Notes under the pieces: generated by a model
The model's database searches: none
Told to the model about the DNA's origin: nothing
Seen by the model: the letters and a program-made list of their open reading frames with translations, nothing else
Source of the DNA: Candidatus Gastranaerophilales bacterium
Lineage (GTDB): Bacteria > Cyanobacteriota > Vampirovibrionia > Gastranaerophilales > Gastranaerophilaceae
DNA: 64,000 nucleotides
Direction of reading: 5' to 3'
Assembly (NCBI GenBank): GCA_900766355.1
Contig: CAAFVD010000023.1
Span: forward strand, 50,737-114,736
Program-made: the position numbers and the translations under genes
Shown here: piece after piece, positions 62,871 through 64,000 of the stretch
Position numbering within the stretch: position 1 is the first letter of the stretch
How the letters are laid out: the number at the start of each line of letters is the position of its first letter

Positions 62871-63233
62871 ATGATACATTGTACTAATTTTGAGCCGATG
62901 GATATTTGGGTTTTGTTTGACAATGAACAATTTGTTAATAGAAGATTGTCTTTTGGAATTTGTCCGATTTGTCAAAAGCCAATAGCAATTTTGGTTCAAT
63001 TTAATTGTTCTAAGAATATGTTTGAAAAAATTAAAAAAATTGGGTTTGAATCGCAAAAATTTGTTGAGAAGTTGAAAAAACAAAAATGGGTTTCTGTATT
63101 AAAAAATCCAAAATCAAAAATAAAAACTTCTACTTATAAATGGGTTTATGGGATTAACAAAACAACTAAAAATAAAACAAAACAGTATGCAAAAGATTTT
63201 TTTGGAAATTCCGTTCTAATAAAAGAATATTAA
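62871..63233 (+). CDS. hypothetical protein with CPxC motif
   Basis: 120 residues. The N-terminal part has ICPICQKPI, half of a zinc knuckle (Cys4 and Cys34 could complete it). The C-terminal part is very basic (KKQKWVSVLKNPKSKIKTS, NKTTKNKTKQYAK), suggesting nucleic-acid binding. GGGG precedes the ATG. A terminator follows. I do not recognise the family. Confidence 0.6.
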   Translation: MIHCTNFEPMDIWVLFDNEQFVNRRLSFGICPICQKPIAILVQFNCSKNMFEKIKKIGFESQKFVEKLKKQKWVSVLKNPKSKIKTSTYKWVYGINKTTKNKTKQYAKDFFGNSVLIKEY

Positions 63234-63275
63234 TTATTTTCTTTCCTGTATACATTTATTCTTCAATTGTTAACT

Positions 63276-63310
63276 TGAGGGTTACTCGTTTTGAGTAGTC
63301 CTCTTTTTTT
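63276..63310 (+). terminator. terminator of the 62871 gene
   Basis: GAGGGTTACTC-GTTTT-GAGTAGTCCTC followed by seven Ts. Confidence 0.85.
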
Positions 63311-63344
63311 GATGTTGTGAGATGAAGAAAGTATTGAGATATTT

Positions 63345-63378
63345 GTATGAGATTCTTCGCCTACGGCTCTGAATGACG
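63345..63378. repeat. short form of the GAGATTCTTCG...GAATGAC repeat
   Basis: GTATGAGATTCTTCGCCTAC followed by GGCTCTGAATGACG has the two ends of the long repeats at 25956 and 63873 joined without the middle. Confidence 0.65.
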
Positions 63379-63409
63379 GATTGAGATAAAAGATTTGCGT
63401 AAATTAAAG

Positions 63410-63802
63410 TTAAAATTTTAGATATACCATTATTGTTATGTAAAGAAAGAATAAAATTTCATAGCTAATTAGAAGTATTCCACTTATCCAAATGTTATTA
63501 TAAATTGGGCTATAAATAAATTTTATATGTGGTTTATTATCGGAATTGGTATATTTTTTAATACCAGTTTCAATAATGATTAGTAATATAAGTGGAATTC
63601 CTAAAAAAAGACCACTTACCGCAATAAAAACTTGCATTATAAGGTGGAAAAAACAATACGGTCCTATTATATTGTCTTCAATACAATTTGTTGCAGCGAG
63701 AGAAGCAAAAAATACAATCCAGCCAATAGCCATTAAGCAATGTGTCCAGAAGTATTTTTTCATAGAAATGAAGTTTTGGTATAAAATTTTAAGTGTTGCC
63801 AT
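63410..63802 (-). CDS. hypothetical membrane protein
   Basis: 130 residues with three hydrophobic segments (about 20-38, 50-80 and 105-128). The start is uncertain: ATG 63802 or the MKKYFW start at 63763, neither with a Shine-Dalgarno. It lies between two repeat copies. No family is recognised. Confidence 0.5.
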   Translation of the reverse strand: MATLKILYQNFISMKKYFWTHCLMAIGWIVFFASLAATNCIEDNIIGPYCFFHLIMQVFIAVSGLFLGIPLILLIIIETGIKKYTNSDNKPHIKFIYSPIYNNIWISGILLISYEILFFLYITIMVYLKF

Positions 63803-63872
63803 AGTGTTTTTATTATACTTTATCTTTTTATTAAATGTATATATATATTTTCGTTTTTTTGAGTGAGGTTTA

Positions 63873-64000
63873 TATGAGATTCTTCGGCAAGCCGAGCAGA
63901 GGGTGAAAATCGAAAATTCATAATCGGAAAAAGTATTTTTTCGATTTGAATTTGAGTGTACCCGTTTAGTGCGAGGCGTAGTAGTCGGCTCTGAATGACA
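63873..64000. repeat. second copy of the long dispersed repeat, at the window edge
   Basis: It runs from TATGAGATTCTTCGGCAAGC to CGGCTCTGAATGACA. It lacks the roughly 100-bp middle of the 25956 copy, but its last 100 bp match that copy closely. It may continue past the window. Confidence 0.75.

Noticed and set aside
1..64000. CRISPR array, prophage, integrase or tRNA genes
   Set aside because: No regularly spaced repeats, phage structural genes, integrase or tRNA-like cloverleaf with a GGTTCGAATCC-type arm were found by eye.

Overview
The window is AT-rich and densely coding, with no rRNA or tRNA gene that I can see. The best lineage clue is the ATP synthase operon at 56029-61118. Its order is a, c, b', b, delta, alpha, gamma, with two different b-type subunits and no beta or epsilon gene attached, which is the cyanobacterial arrangement. 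There is no photosynthesis gene, and the gamma subunit lacks the regulatory insert of photosynthetic cyanobacteria. Together with the low GC and many small proteins of no known family, this suggests a non-photosynthetic cyanobacterial relative of the Melainabacteria/Gastranaerophilales type. That placement is an inference.

Layout. 1-6000: end of an FAD/NAD disulfide oxidoreductase, ferritin, YebC, small unknown proteins, a divergent PurD-like protein, a palindromic repeat and an iron-type alcohol dehydrogenase with a paired operator. 6135-15331: a surface-glycan locus with the 3-amino-sugar genes fdtA/fdtB, a 4-amino-sugar transaminase (wecE/rffA type), acyltransferases, WbqC, a radical SAM protein and two family-2 glycosyltransferases. 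Two genes in it are broken exactly at simple-sequence tracts, a G9-T-G8 run and an (AT)5 run. 15419-18810: thyX, a degenerate membrane cyclase and an RqcH-like gene, overlapping. 19001-25862: rpmE, trpR-trpB, two small genes, then prfA-ylxR-infB. 25863-26224 is repeat DNA. 26624-34737: trpS, a lytic transglycosylase, def-fmt-aroH, a glycosyltransferase-like protein and rpsT. 35118-37474: glmU plus an Fe-S protein.

37620-47343 is the most lineage-specific part. It holds a 520-residue protein with a flagellin-like end-to-end layout, a candidate structured RNA, a divergent GH77 glucanotransferase, an HlyD-type adaptor, a nucleotidyltransferase-like protein, ahcY, and an exported protein with eight CxCxxC motifs. 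47592-55876 holds a DnaJ variant with one zinc site, GAPDH, a repeat block, a double-length UvrD-like helicase, a small winged-helix protein and an Na+/alanine-type symporter. The ATP synthase operon follows, then small unknown genes and more dispersed repeats running off the right edge.

How it works together: much of the window is core information processing and energy metabolism (IF2, RF1, S20, L31, TrpRS, PDF, Fmt, F-ATPase, GAPDH). Set among it are a variable surface-glycan locus and a group of uncharacterised proteins. Several genes have a perfect or near-perfect -10 box exactly 6 nt before the start codon and no Shine-Dalgarno, so leaderless translation appears to be used here beside ordinary SD-led genes.
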